This document shows positions 15,965 through 24,583 of a stretch of 64,000 nt of DNA, piece after piece. The DNA lies in NCBI GenBank assembly GCA_031556065.1, contig JAVBTR010000039.1:3575-67574 (forward strand). Direction: 5' to 3'. The notes under the pieces were generated by a model. It saw only the letters and a list, made by a program, of their open reading frames with translations, was not told the origin of the DNA and ran no database searches. Both the position numbers and the translations under genes were made by a program. How positions within the stretch are numbered: the stretch's first letter is position 1; the number at the start of each line of letters is the position of its first letter. This DNA comes from JAVBTR01 sp031556065. GTDB lineage: Bacteria; Bacillota; Clostridia; Christensenellales; Aristaeellaceae.

Positions 15965-17824
15965 ATGACTAATCTTGCCAAAGGGCTTTCTTTGCGGGAC
16001 GTTCAGATCACCGACGCATTCTGGGCACCACGGCAACGCCTAATAACAGACGTTACCATTCCTTATATGGAGCAAATTTTAAGGGATGAAGTACACGGCG
16101 CGGAGCCTTCTCATGCCATCATGAACTTCAAGATTGCCGCAGGCGAAGAAACCGGCAAGCACTACGGTATGGTTTTTCAAGATTCCGATGTGTATAAATG
16201 GCTTGAAGCTGCTGCCTATGCTCTTGCACTCAAGCCTGACCTAGCCCTTGAAGTGCGGATGGATAAAATGATTGCCACCATCGAAAAGGCCCAGCAGCCA
16301 GACGGCTATCTAAACACCTATTTTCAATTGGTGGAGCCGGAATACCGCTGGCAGAACCTTTTGGAATGCCACGAGCTCTATTGCGCCGGGCATCTAATGG
16401 AAGCCGCTACAGCCTATTATGAAGCTCTTGGCAAAACAAACCTTCTAACCGTGGCTGAAAAATTCGCGCAACATATCATCAAACAGTTTGGTGACGAAGG
16501 TTTGGAGGGGATACCTGGCCATCAGGAGGTCGAGATCGGGTTAATGCGTTTATACCATGTAACAGACAATGACGCTTACCTACATATGGCGGAACGCTTT
16601 CTCGCCTTGCGCGGGCAAGACCCCGATTACTTCATCAAACACACTAAAAAGAACCCTGCTACGCATTATGGCGGCTATGATCTGGACCCTGCAGATACTG
16701 TTTACAACCAAAGCTACGCACCTGTTAAGGAGCAAAACGAGGGCCGGGGGCACGCGGTGCGCTGTGTGTATATGCTCATTGCCATGGCAGACGTAGCCGC
16801 CGCCAAGGGCGATGCCGCCTTACAGCGCGCCTGTGAACGGATGTTTGAAAACATTACCGGGCGGCGTATGTATGTAACCGGTACCATTGGTTCCTCCGCC
16901 CATCACGAATCCTTTTCCGAGGATTTCGATTTACCCAATGACCGGGGCTATGGCGAAACCTGTGCGTCTGTTGCCATGTTCTTCTTCGGGCAAAAAATGC
17001 TGCTCTTATCTCCCCAGGGCAAGTATGCAGACTTGATGGAAAAGGAAGTATATAACGCCGCTCTGGCGGGGATGCAGTTGGACGGCAAGCGGTTTTTCTA
17101 CGTGAATCCCCTTGAAGTGGATCCTGCCCTGTCCGGGTCTGCTAAGGGGCTTGAGCATGTCTTGCCCCAGCGCCCTCAATGGCATGCCTGCGCCTGCTGC
17201 CCCCCCAACCTGGCCCGTTTGATCGCCTCCCTTGGCAAATACCTTTGGAGTGAGAATAGCGATACCCTCTACAGCCATCTTTTCATCGGCAATCAAATGC
17301 ATAGCCAGGCCGCAGATATCACCCTTACCACCGGTTATCCCTGGCAGGGGGATGTAAACTATCTGATCGAAGCCTGCCACAAAGAAGGTTTTACCCTTGC
17401 CATCCATGTCCCTTCGCACGTGGAATCCTTTACGCTGCTGATCAATGGCGTGCCCACATCGCTCACCCCAAGGGATGGTTATCTCTACATCAACCGCAGC
17501 TGGCAGAAAAACGATCTGGTGCAGCTCCAATTCCCCTTAACCTGCCGCCGTCTTTATGCGGACGAGCGTGTTAGAGATAATCTGGGCTGTGTATCCCTTG
17601 CCCGCGGGCCTTTTGTCTATTGTCTTGAGGGTATCGATAATCAGGTTCCTCTTGCCAATCTTCACTTACCCCAAAACGCCGCTGTGCAAGCCCTGGCTTA
17701 TGATGATACCCTGCTGGGCGGCATCGTGCCTATTACTTCAAAAGATGCCGCCCTCTATGCCATTCCCTACTATGCGTGGAGCAACCGTGGCAAAACCGCT
17801 ATGCGGGTTTGGATTCATGAATAA
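15965..17824 (+). CDS. glycoside hydrolase family 127, beta-L-arabinofuranosidase
   Basis: Cytoplasmic (no signal peptide) retaining enzyme, 619 aa, resembling Bifidobacterium HypBA1. The zinc/cysteine site is complete: Glu315 (HHESFSEDFDLPND), Glu331 and Cys333 (GETCAS), and Cys411-Cys412 (ACCPPN). These keep the relative spacing of HypBA1 residues Glu322, Glu338, Cys340, Cys417 and Cys418, where Cys417 is the nucleophile. An alpha/alpha barrel occupies about 80-430, followed by beta domains. It is the last gene of the operon, after AGGAGG. It would release L-arabinose from short beta-L-arabinofuranosides taken up by the transporter, for example from plant cell-wall glycoproteins. Confidence 0.93.
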   Translation: MTNLAKGLSLRDVQITDAFWAPRQRLITDVTIPYMEQILRDEVHGAEPSHAIMNFKIAAGEETGKHYGMVFQDSDVYKWLEAAAYALALKPDLALEVRMDKMIATIEKAQQPDGYLNTYFQLVEPEYRWQNLLECHELYCAGHLMEAATAYYEALGKTNLLTVAEKFAQHIIKQFGDEGLEGIPGHQEVEIGLMRLYHVTDNDAYLHMAERFLALRGQDPDYFIKHTKKNPATHYGGYDLDPADTVYNQSYAPVKEQNEGRGHAVRCVYMLIAMADVAAAKGDAALQRACERMFENITGRRMYVTGTIGSSAHHESFSEDFDLPNDRGYGETCASVAMFFFGQKMLLLSPQGKYADLMEKEVYNAALAGMQLDGKRFFYVNPLEVDPALSGSAKGLEHVLPQRPQWHACACCPPNLARLIASLGKYLWSENSDTLYSHLFIGNQMHSQAADITLTTGYPWQGDVNYLIEACHKEGFTLAIHVPSHVESFTLLINGVPTSLTPRDGYLYINRSWQKNDLVQLQFPLTCRRLYADERVRDNLGCVSLARGPFVYCLEGIDNQVPLANLHLPQNAAVQALAYDDTLLGGIVPITSKDAALYAIPYYAWSNRGKTAMRVWIHE

Positions 17825-17838
17825 AGCCAGTTAAAAAG

Positions 17839-17875
17839 GCCCTCTGCTTACCGCCAGTAAGCAGAGGGCTATCTC
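17839..17875 (+). terminator. intrinsic terminator of the arabinoside operon
   Basis: A perfect 13-bp stem GCCCTCTGCTTAC/GTAAGCAGAGGGC with a 5-base loop follows AAAAA and precedes TATCTCTTATG, 14 bases after the GH127 stop. Confidence 0.8.
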
Positions 17876-17910
17876 TTATGGTATCTCGTAGAAACGGCGC
17901 AACATTTAAG

Positions 17911-18023
17911 GTTGCCCAAATAGGTGCAGATGTGGGCGCAACGCAAAACTGTCCGCCAGAAGCGTACAAATCGTACGCTGACAAGGCGGTTTTGCGTTAA
18001 GCCCGCAGATGGGCCTATTTCGG
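17911..18023. repeat. long imperfect inverted repeat at the 3' end of citrate synthase
   Basis: About 113 bases fold on themselves. The outer arms carry CCAAATAGG and CCTATTTCGG. The middle arms are AACGCAAAAC (17939-17948) and GTTTTGCGTT (17989-17998), flanked by CCGCC and GGCGG. The inner hairpin is AGCGTAC-AAATC-GTACGCT (17961-17979). The right arm runs into the last codons of the citrate synthase gene. A related single arm occurs at 27811. It could be a two-way terminator, a structured RNA or a MITE remnant. Confidence 0.7.
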
Positions 18024-19394
18024 CGACCGTTCATCCATGGGGATATATTCCCGGCGTTCCTGCACGCAGGTATACGCCGGACGGATAATCTTGCCCGCGT
18101 TGATTAGCTCTTCCAGTCGATGAGCGCTCCAGCCGGAAATACGGGCAATAGCGAAAATGGGCGTATAGAGCTCCATGGGCAGCCCCAGCATCTTGTAGGT
18201 GAAGCCAGAATAAAAGTCGATATTGGCGCTGACGCCCTTATAAATCCGCCGTTCCTTGGCAATGATCTCCGGTGCCAGACGTTCTACCTTCTGGTACAAG
18301 GCATATTCCTTATCCAAACCTTTTTCCTTGGAAAGCTTGCCTACAAAGCTCTTAAGCATGTCCGCCCGAGGGTCGGAAATAGAATACACTGCGTGGCCCA
18401 TGCCATAAATCAAGCCTTGCTTGTCATAGGCCTGCTTGCTTAAAAGCTTGGCCAGATAAGCACTGATCTCAGCTTCGTTTTCCCAATCCTTTACGTTCTT
18501 CTTAAGATCGTCGAACATGCCCACAACCTTAATGTTCGCACCGCCATGACGGGGACCTTTTAAAGAGCCTAACGCCGCCGCAATGGCCGAATAAGTATCC
18601 GTTCCGGAGGAGGAAACCACATGAGTGGTAAAGGTGGAGTTATTGCCGCCGCCATGCTCCGCGTGGAGCACCAGCGCCAAATCCAGCACCTTGGCTTCCA
18701 GCTGTGTATAGTTCCTATTGGAACGCAAAAGCCGCAGAATGTTTTCCGCTGTGGAAAGCTCTGCCTTGGGCTGATGGATATACAGGCTCTTTTGCTTATA
18801 ATAATGCCGGTAGCTCTGATAAGCGTATACGCTCATCAACGGGAACAGGGCGATCAATTGCAAGCACTGGCGCAGAACATTTTCATAAGAGGTATCGTCC
18901 GCGTTGTCGTCGTAAGCGTAAAGGGTCAGCACACTTCTGGCCAGGGCATTCATCATATCGGCGCTGGGGGCCTTCATAATAATATCCCGCACGAAATTCA
19001 CCGGTAACAGGCGGTAATCCGCCAGCAAGGCGTTAAAATCCTGAAGCTGCTGTTGGTTGGGCAGCTGGCCAAACAAAAGCAAATAGGTGCTTTCTTCAAA
19101 GCCAAACCGCTTATCGCCCATAAACCCTTTGGCCAAATCACGCACATCGTAACCACGATAAAACAATCGGCCCTCGCAAGGCACCGATTGCCCATCCACC
19201 ATTTGAGAAGATTGAATTTCGGATATTTCTGTAAGCCCGGTTACAACGCCCTTACCGTTTAAGTCGCGCAGACCCCGCTTCACATCGTACTTTAAATACA
19301 TATCCGGCGTAATATGGTTATTATCCACACATAATGCTGTAAGTGATTGTATATCTTTTGTCACTTCTGAAGAATTGCGGTATTTCTTTTCCAT
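18015..19394 (-). CDS. citrate synthase
   Basis: Si-type citrate (or 2-methylcitrate) synthase, 459 aa, joining acetyl-CoA and oxaloacetate. The catalytic regions are visible: HAEHGGGNNSTFTTHVVSSSGTD, given here as HAEHGGGNN and VVSSSGTD; GLIYGMGHAVYSISDPRA with the second histidine; and SANIDFYSGFTYKMLGLP with the Asp. About 40 extra N-terminal residues precede the domain, as in other clostridial forms. ATG 19394 follows GGGAGGG; the frame stays open 12 codons further. No other TCA genes are adjacent, so it probably feeds glutamate synthesis. Confidence 0.92.
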   Translation of the reverse strand: MEKKYRNSSEVTKDIQSLTALCVDNNHITPDMYLKYDVKRGLRDLNGKGVVTGLTEISEIQSSQMVDGQSVPCEGRLFYRGYDVRDLAKGFMGDKRFGFEESTYLLLFGQLPNQQQLQDFNALLADYRLLPVNFVRDIIMKAPSADMMNALARSVLTLYAYDDNADDTSYENVLRQCLQLIALFPLMSVYAYQSYRHYYKQKSLYIHQPKAELSTAENILRLLRSNRNYTQLEAKVLDLALVLHAEHGGGNNSTFTTHVVSSSGTDTYSAIAAALGSLKGPRHGGANIKVVGMFDDLKKNVKDWENEAEISAYLAKLLSKQAYDKQGLIYGMGHAVYSISDPRADMLKSFVGKLSKEKGLDKEYALYQKVERLAPEIIAKERRIYKGVSANIDFYSGFTYKMLGLPMELYTPIFAIARISGWSAHRLEELINAGKIIRPAYTCVQERREYIPMDERSPK

Positions 19395-19428
19395 GATTGT
19401 ATTCCCTCCCATTCTACCATCTACACTC

Positions 19429-19458
19429 ACTTTACACCAAAAGAAAAAAAGCCGTCAA
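19429..19458 (-). promoter_or_regulatory. citrate synthase promoter
   Basis: TTGACG (19453-19458) and TAAAGT (19429-19434) on the minus strand, 18 bases apart, lie 35 bases before the start codon. Confidence 0.6.
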
Positions 19459-19486
19459 GCGGTAAAACATAGAAAGTACAACCTGC

Positions 19487-21208
19487 CTAGTTAAAACCTG
19501 CCTCGTACAACTGCCTGTACAGGCCCCGTTTCCCAAGCAATTCCTCATGTGTACCCTGTTCCTTGATCTGGCCCGCTTCCATCACCAGAATGGAATCCGC
19601 ATCCAAGATGGTAGAAAGCCGGTGGGCGATCACAAAACAGGTGCGGCCTTTCATAAGGGTGTGCAGGGCTTTTTGCAGCTGAATTTCAGTAAGGGGGTCC
19701 ACATTGGAAGTCGCTTCATCCAGGATCATCATACCGGGGTTTAAAAGCATGGCTCTGGCTATAGTTATTAATTGCTTTTCACCCTGGGAAAGGCTGCCCC
19801 CATCTGGTCGGATTAAGGTCTGGTAGCCTTTGGGCAAACGCTTAATAAAGGGATGCGCCAGGGCCGATTTAGCCGCGGCGATGATCTCTTCATCGGTGGC
19901 ATCCTTTTTGCCAAAGGCGATGTTATCTCCGATGGTGCCTTCAAAAAGCCAGACGTCCTGCAAAACCATACCAAAGTTCACCCGAAGGCTATCCCGGGTG
20001 CAGTCTTGAATATCGGTGCCGTCGATAAAAATAGCGCCTTGATCGGGGGCATAGAAATTCATTAGCAGGTTCACCATGGTGGTTTTGCCAGCACCGGTAG
20101 GCCCCACGATGGCTACCTTCTGGCCAGGCTGCACCTGGGCGGAAAAGTGGCGGATCATAGGCTGGCCGCTTTCATAAGCAAAGCTGACATCCTCAAAGGC
20201 CACCTGGCCTTGGGCCTTGCTAAGGGGGGCTTTATTGGCATCGCTGGGTTCCTCCGGTTCATCCATCAAAGAAAAGAACCGTTCCGCCGCCGCCATAGCT
20301 CCCTGGAGGTTGGTAACCACCGCGGACACATCGTTCAAAGGCTTGGCAAACTGGGTGGAATAAGAAAGCACACCGGAAATCTGGCCAACGGTCAGGCCCC
20401 CTGCCACCCCGGCCATGCCGCTGATAAGCCCTACCAGCATGTATGCCCCGTTGTTCACAAAGCGGGTGGAAGGGTTCACCAGTGCAGAAAAGAACTGGGC
20501 CTTCTGGCCACAGACATAGAGCTTTTGGTTCACGCCCCTGGCCTGTTCTTCACGCTCGGCCTCAAGGCCATAGGCCTTGGCCGCCAAGAAATGGGCGGTA
20601 TATTCCTCTACACAATCGTTATATTCCCCCACCCGCCGCTGCTGTTCCCGAAAATGGCCGGAAGCGTTTTTTGCGATAAAGCTGCCCACAAACATGGCCA
20701 CAGGCGCTACCAGCACCACCGCCACGCCTACGCCACCGTTGAGGTACAGCATCATTGCCAGGGAACCGATAATACTGATCACCCCAGGAATAATCTGGGT
20801 CAGGGCCTGAAAAAGCCCCTCACCGATCAGCTCGGAATCGTTTGAAAACCGGCTAATCAAATCCCCCTTATGGGCGTTATCGAAAAAGGCGATAGGCAAG
20901 CGGGACAATTTGTGAAAGCCTGCCTGGCGCATATCCCGTACTAAAAGATTACTTAAACGAATAGCAAACAGGCTAACAAACCAGCCGCCCAAGCAATTAA
21001 AAACCACCGTAAGGGCCAAGAAAACGAGCTTTGGCATCAGCCCAGCAAAATCCACCTGACCAGGGCCTAAAATATGATCGATGGCTTGACCCACCAGTAA
21101 AGGGTAGATGATACCCGCCAGCCCGCCAATCAGGGATGCGCAAAGGATCATAGCCAATTGGCGGGGATAGCGGACAATATAGGCCAGGCTTCGGCGAAGC
21201 ATTTTCAT
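19487..21208 (-). CDS. ABC exporter half-transporter, second subunit
   Basis: Fused membrane-ATPase exporter, 573 aa. Six helices in the first 310 residues precede an ATPase with Walker A GPTGAGKTT, signature LSQGEKQ and Walker B MMILDEATSNVD. It overlaps the partner gene by 4 bases and the pair should work as a heterodimer of the LmrCD/BmrCD type. This subunit has the usual catalytic Glu after Walker B, whereas the partner has Asp. It probably exports drugs or lipids. Confidence 0.92.
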   Translation of the reverse strand: MKMLRRSLAYIVRYPRQLAMILCASLIGGLAGIIYPLLVGQAIDHILGPGQVDFAGLMPKLVFLALTVVFNCLGGWFVSLFAIRLSNLLVRDMRQAGFHKLSRLPIAFFDNAHKGDLISRFSNDSELIGEGLFQALTQIIPGVISIIGSLAMMLYLNGGVGVAVVLVAPVAMFVGSFIAKNASGHFREQQRRVGEYNDCVEEYTAHFLAAKAYGLEAEREEQARGVNQKLYVCGQKAQFFSALVNPSTRFVNNGAYMLVGLISGMAGVAGGLTVGQISGVLSYSTQFAKPLNDVSAVVTNLQGAMAAAERFFSLMDEPEEPSDANKAPLSKAQGQVAFEDVSFAYESGQPMIRHFSAQVQPGQKVAIVGPTGAGKTTMVNLLMNFYAPDQGAIFIDGTDIQDCTRDSLRVNFGMVLQDVWLFEGTIGDNIAFGKKDATDEEIIAAAKSALAHPFIKRLPKGYQTLIRPDGGSLSQGEKQLITIARAMLLNPGMMILDEATSNVDPLTEIQLQKALHTLMKGRTCFVIAHRLSTILDADSILVMEAGQIKEQGTHEELLGKRGLYRQLYEAGFN

Positions 21209-22953
21209 ACCGCCTCCACCTCCATTCCCTGGGATAACACAATATCCCGGTAACCTTCGCAGGCTTTAAGCAACTCCTCATGGGTACCCTGGCCGATCAG
21301 CTGACCGTGAGAAAGCACCAGAATCATGTCTGCGTGCATCACAGAAGAAACCCGCTGGGAACTGATAAACACCGTGGAATGAAGGTTTTCGCGCAGCGCT
21401 GCGCGGAGGCGGGCATCGGTAGCGTAATCCAACGCAGAAGCGGAATCGTCCAAAATAAGGATATCCTTTTCCCCCACCAGGCCACGGGCCAAGGCCAAAC
21501 GCTGCCGTTGGCCCCCGGAAAAGTTCGCCCCTGCAGGTGAAACGGGACTATCGTAGGTCTGGGGCAATTTATCGATGAATTCTTTTGCCTGGGCAATCTC
21601 CGCCGCTTTCTCAATCTGTTTTTGGGTTGCACCCGGCTTTCCTTGGCAAAGGTTCGAACGGATCGTGCCTCTGAAAAGGGAAGGCTTTTGCGGCACCAGG
21701 GCCACCTTTTGCAGCAACTGCCCCCGGCTTAATTCTTTAAGATTCACGCCGCCTATAAGCACCTCGCCACCGCTTGGATCATAAAGTCTGGGGATTAGGT
21801 TCAGAAGGCTGGTTTTCCCCGCCCCTGTACCGCCGATGACCCCGATCATGGCCCCTTGGGGTGCTGTAAAGCTAATGCCGCTTAGTGCCGGCTCCGCGTC
21901 GGTTCCGTAAGCAAAGGAAACGTTGCGGAATTCCACTGTCTTCCCATCTATTGGCTTGCTGCCCTCACCGTAAACCATGGAGGGCTCCATTTCAAAAAGC
22001 TGCTCTACCCGTTTGTAGGAAGCAAAGGCTTTATGGAATAGCACCGCCAGATTGGAAACCACGATCATGGCCAGCATGATCTGGGTGACATAGTTCAAAA
22101 AAGCGATCAGCTGGCCCTGGCTAAGCTGGCCCCCATCCACATGGAAGCCGCCAAAGTAGATGATTAAAAGGCTGGCGATGTTCATAATAAGCAGCGTTGC
22201 AGGGGAAAGCAGGGCTGAGGTTTTGCCCGCGGCCACCGCATCGTGAAGCCAGCCGTCGTTTTCACCGGCAAAGCGGGCTTCCTCTTTTTGATTCATGGCA
22301 TAGGCCCGCACCACCCGAACCCCTGTCATATTCTCTTTTAAAATGCGGGAAATGCCATCCAGCCGGGATCGAACCCGCTGGTAAAGGGGGATGGTTCTCA
22401 CAGAAATAAAATACAAAAACACAATGAACAGCGGAATAAACACCCACAAAATAACCGCCAGGCTGCTATCCATCCGCATCGCCATGATGATCCCGCCAAT
22501 ACAAAGAAACGGGGCTCGGACCACCAGCCGGATCAGCATGGCCACGGCCAACTGCAGCTGGTTCACATCCCCCGTGGCCCGGTTCACAATGGCCACAGAG
22601 CCAATCGAATCCATATCCTGGGGGGATAACCGGCCGATTTTTTCCATAATGCCGTTGCGCAGCTCCGTACCGAACCCCTGGGAGGCAATGGATGCAGAAT
22701 ACTGGCAGAATAGAGCGCAAACAAAGCCCACCAGGGCGCAAACGCCAATGAGTATGCTCATGTTAACGACATACTGCCGATCCCCCATCGCCACGCCGTT
22801 ATCAATTAATTTAGCCATGAGCATAGGGGTCATCAGTTCCAAAACCGCCTCGGCCAACTTGGCCACCGGGCCTAAAATAAGTTGCTTTTTGTAAGGCTTC
22901 AAATAACGAAATACCAAGAAACTTCTCGCCTTCTTTCCATTTAACGAAGCCAT
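21205..22953 (-). CDS. ABC exporter half-transporter, first subunit
   Basis: Fused membrane-ATPase exporter, 582 aa. Walker A is GGTGAGKTS, the signature FSGGQRQR, and Walker B ILILDDSASALD. An Asp replaces the catalytic Glu, so this is the degenerate-site subunit of an asymmetric heterodimer (BmrC/TM287-like). ATG 22953 has no ribosome site and lies within TATAATGG; TTG 22917, a few bases after GAAGGCGAGAAG, is an alternative start. Confidence 0.92.
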   Translation of the reverse strand: MASLNGKKARSFLVFRYLKPYKKQLILGPVAKLAEAVLELMTPMLMAKLIDNGVAMGDRQYVVNMSILIGVCALVGFVCALFCQYSASIASQGFGTELRNGIMEKIGRLSPQDMDSIGSVAIVNRATGDVNQLQLAVAMLIRLVVRAPFLCIGGIIMAMRMDSSLAVILWVFIPLFIVFLYFISVRTIPLYQRVRSRLDGISRILKENMTGVRVVRAYAMNQKEEARFAGENDGWLHDAVAAGKTSALLSPATLLIMNIASLLIIYFGGFHVDGGQLSQGQLIAFLNYVTQIMLAMIVVSNLAVLFHKAFASYKRVEQLFEMEPSMVYGEGSKPIDGKTVEFRNVSFAYGTDAEPALSGISFTAPQGAMIGVIGGTGAGKTSLLNLIPRLYDPSGGEVLIGGVNLKELSRGQLLQKVALVPQKPSLFRGTIRSNLCQGKPGATQKQIEKAAEIAQAKEFIDKLPQTYDSPVSPAGANFSGGQRQRLALARGLVGEKDILILDDSASALDYATDARLRAALRENLHSTVFISSQRVSSVMHADMILVLSHGQLIGQGTHEELLKACEGYRDIVLSQGMEVEAV

Positions 22954-22961
22954 TATACAAA

Positions 22962-22987
22962 AAGGCCAGGGCTTTTACAAGCCCCGG
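22962..22987 (-). terminator. intrinsic terminator after the carboxylesterase gene
   Basis: On the minus strand CCGGGGCTT pairs with AAGCCCTGG around a 4-base loop and is followed by CCTTTTTG. It lies 14 bases past the esterase stop and directly upstream of the ABC exporter start. Confidence 0.75.
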
Positions 22988-23000
22988 CGGATGTATTCGC

Positions 23001-24578
23001 TTAGTGCTGCACGTTTTGTTTCATCATGGCCATCAGGTTGAATTTAGGCAGAACCCTTTCCATCAGCGCCATCAGTTCATCGTCGAAATTGTTGCCTACC
23101 CGGCACTGCCTATCAAAAATCTGGGTAGGCTCCTCCTCCTTGGTCACCGGCTTCCAATCGGGGAGAGCGTCCCCGGCAGGGCTGCCAGTTTTAGCGAAGC
23201 GGATCAGCGCATCGAACATGGTCTTTTCCAGTTCATCGCTGACTCCAGGGATGTTGGCACTTTGAACCCTGTCGGTGTTTCTGAAGAAGAAGGGGATATC
23301 CGAACAGTGCCAGGCGGATTTGCCATGGTGGATATCGAAGTTCAGCGTAAACTCATAAAGATATGTGCCTGCGCCGCCCTCCGCATGCATTTTCGCCAAT
23401 TCCTTGGAGGGCTTTCTAAACACCCGATCCAGGGTGGTTACATCTGTGGGATGTTTATCCGGGAAGGCTTTTTTAAACAGCTCAATGGCTTCCTTTGCAT
23501 GCTTTTTATAATCCTTTTCCACAACCGCCAAGGTTTCCGCTTCGGTTAAAGAAGCCTTATCAAAGGTGGCCGGAGCGAAGGCGAATTCCGACATCACTGT
23601 TCCCACTACCATGGGGATGGTTTTGGCGTGATCGGTCATCTTCCCTGTTACCAGAGGTTCCCCCAGATAATATTCGTTAGCGCTGGGTGCCATGGCGACA
23701 TTCCCGCCAGTAATGGCAATAGGCATAAACACCTTATTATAGGCCGCTGCCAGATCGTGGTACGAGGCCGTTTCCAATACCTTTACATCGCCCTTTCCTA
23801 AAGAAAAGCGACTTTTCCCTGCCAGCTCCTTGGCCATGGCGTTGGCCAAGCGTGCGCAATCGCCCTTGGGGACAGGCATAAGGCTCCCATCGGATACGCC
23901 GCTCATAACAAACGCCTTATGGAACAGCCCGTCTGCTGCGGGAATCTGCATCAGCCCTGTTACCTTCATACCGCCACCGGATTGGCCCCAGATCATCACA
24001 TTGTCCGGGTCCCCACCAAATTGCGCAATATTATCCCGCACCCACTCAAGAGAGGCCACCAGATCGGCTAAACACAAGGAGCCGGAATACTTGTATTCTT
24101 CCCCATAGGAAGACAAATCCAATAACCCCAGCAGGTTTAGCCGGTGGTTCACGGTAACCACCACCACATCCCCATGAGTGCACATGTTAGCGCCATCGTA
24201 GGCTTCCTGTTCTATAGCGGAGCCCATGGTATAACCGCCTCCATGGAACCATACAATCACAGGCTTTTTCGCGGTGCTATCCAGGGAATTGGTCCACAGG
24301 TTCAGGTTCAGGCAATCCTCGTCCGAAGGCCAATAGCGGTGTGGCACCATCAATTCTCCTGTGGGTTTATCCGGGTTAACCAGAGGGCACACTGGGCCGT
24401 AGGAGCAGGCATCCTTTACCCCTTCCCAGGGAGCCGCTGCCTCGGGCATGCGAAACCGCTTGGCCTTGGCGTAGGGAATGCCTTTAAAAATGTAAACCCC
24501 GTCGAAAAAGTAACCCTGCAGTTTACCCTGTTTGGTTTGAACAGGGGCTACATCGTCCATTTTAAATACCTTTGCCAT
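23001..24578 (-). CDS. type-B carboxylesterase
   Basis: Alpha/beta hydrolase of the carboxylesterase/para-nitrobenzyl esterase family, 525 aa, no signal peptide. The oxyanion hole is WFHGGGYTMGS. The nucleophile elbow is GQSGGG rather than the usual GESAGG. The likely catalytic His lies in HHGKSAWHCSDIPFFF. ATG 24578 is 9 bases from AAAGGAG; ATG 24584 is too close to it. It is coupled to the sugar symporter upstream (their stop and start overlap), so it may remove acetyl or aryl esters from the imported saccharide inside the cell. Confidence 0.9.
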   Translation of the reverse strand: MAKVFKMDDVAPVQTKQGKLQGYFFDGVYIFKGIPYAKAKRFRMPEAAAPWEGVKDACSYGPVCPLVNPDKPTGELMVPHRYWPSDEDCLNLNLWTNSLDSTAKKPVIVWFHGGGYTMGSAIEQEAYDGANMCTHGDVVVVTVNHRLNLLGLLDLSSYGEEYKYSGSLCLADLVASLEWVRDNIAQFGGDPDNVMIWGQSGGGMKVTGLMQIPAADGLFHKAFVMSGVSDGSLMPVPKGDCARLANAMAKELAGKSRFSLGKGDVKVLETASYHDLAAAYNKVFMPIAITGGNVAMAPSANEYYLGEPLVTGKMTDHAKTIPMVVGTVMSEFAFAPATFDKASLTEAETLAVVEKDYKKHAKEAIELFKKAFPDKHPTDVTTLDRVFRKPSKELAKMHAEGGAGTYLYEFTLNFDIHHGKSAWHCSDIPFFFRNTDRVQSANIPGVSDELEKTMFDALIRFAKTGSPAGDALPDWKPVTKEEEPTQIFDRQCRVGNNFDDELMALMERVLPKFNLMAMMKQNVQH

Positions 24579-24583
24579 TATCA

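Noticed and set aside
20147..20845. A 232-codon open frame on the plus strand
   Set aside because: It is antisense to the ABC exporter gene at 19487-21208, has no recognisable domain and no ribosome site.
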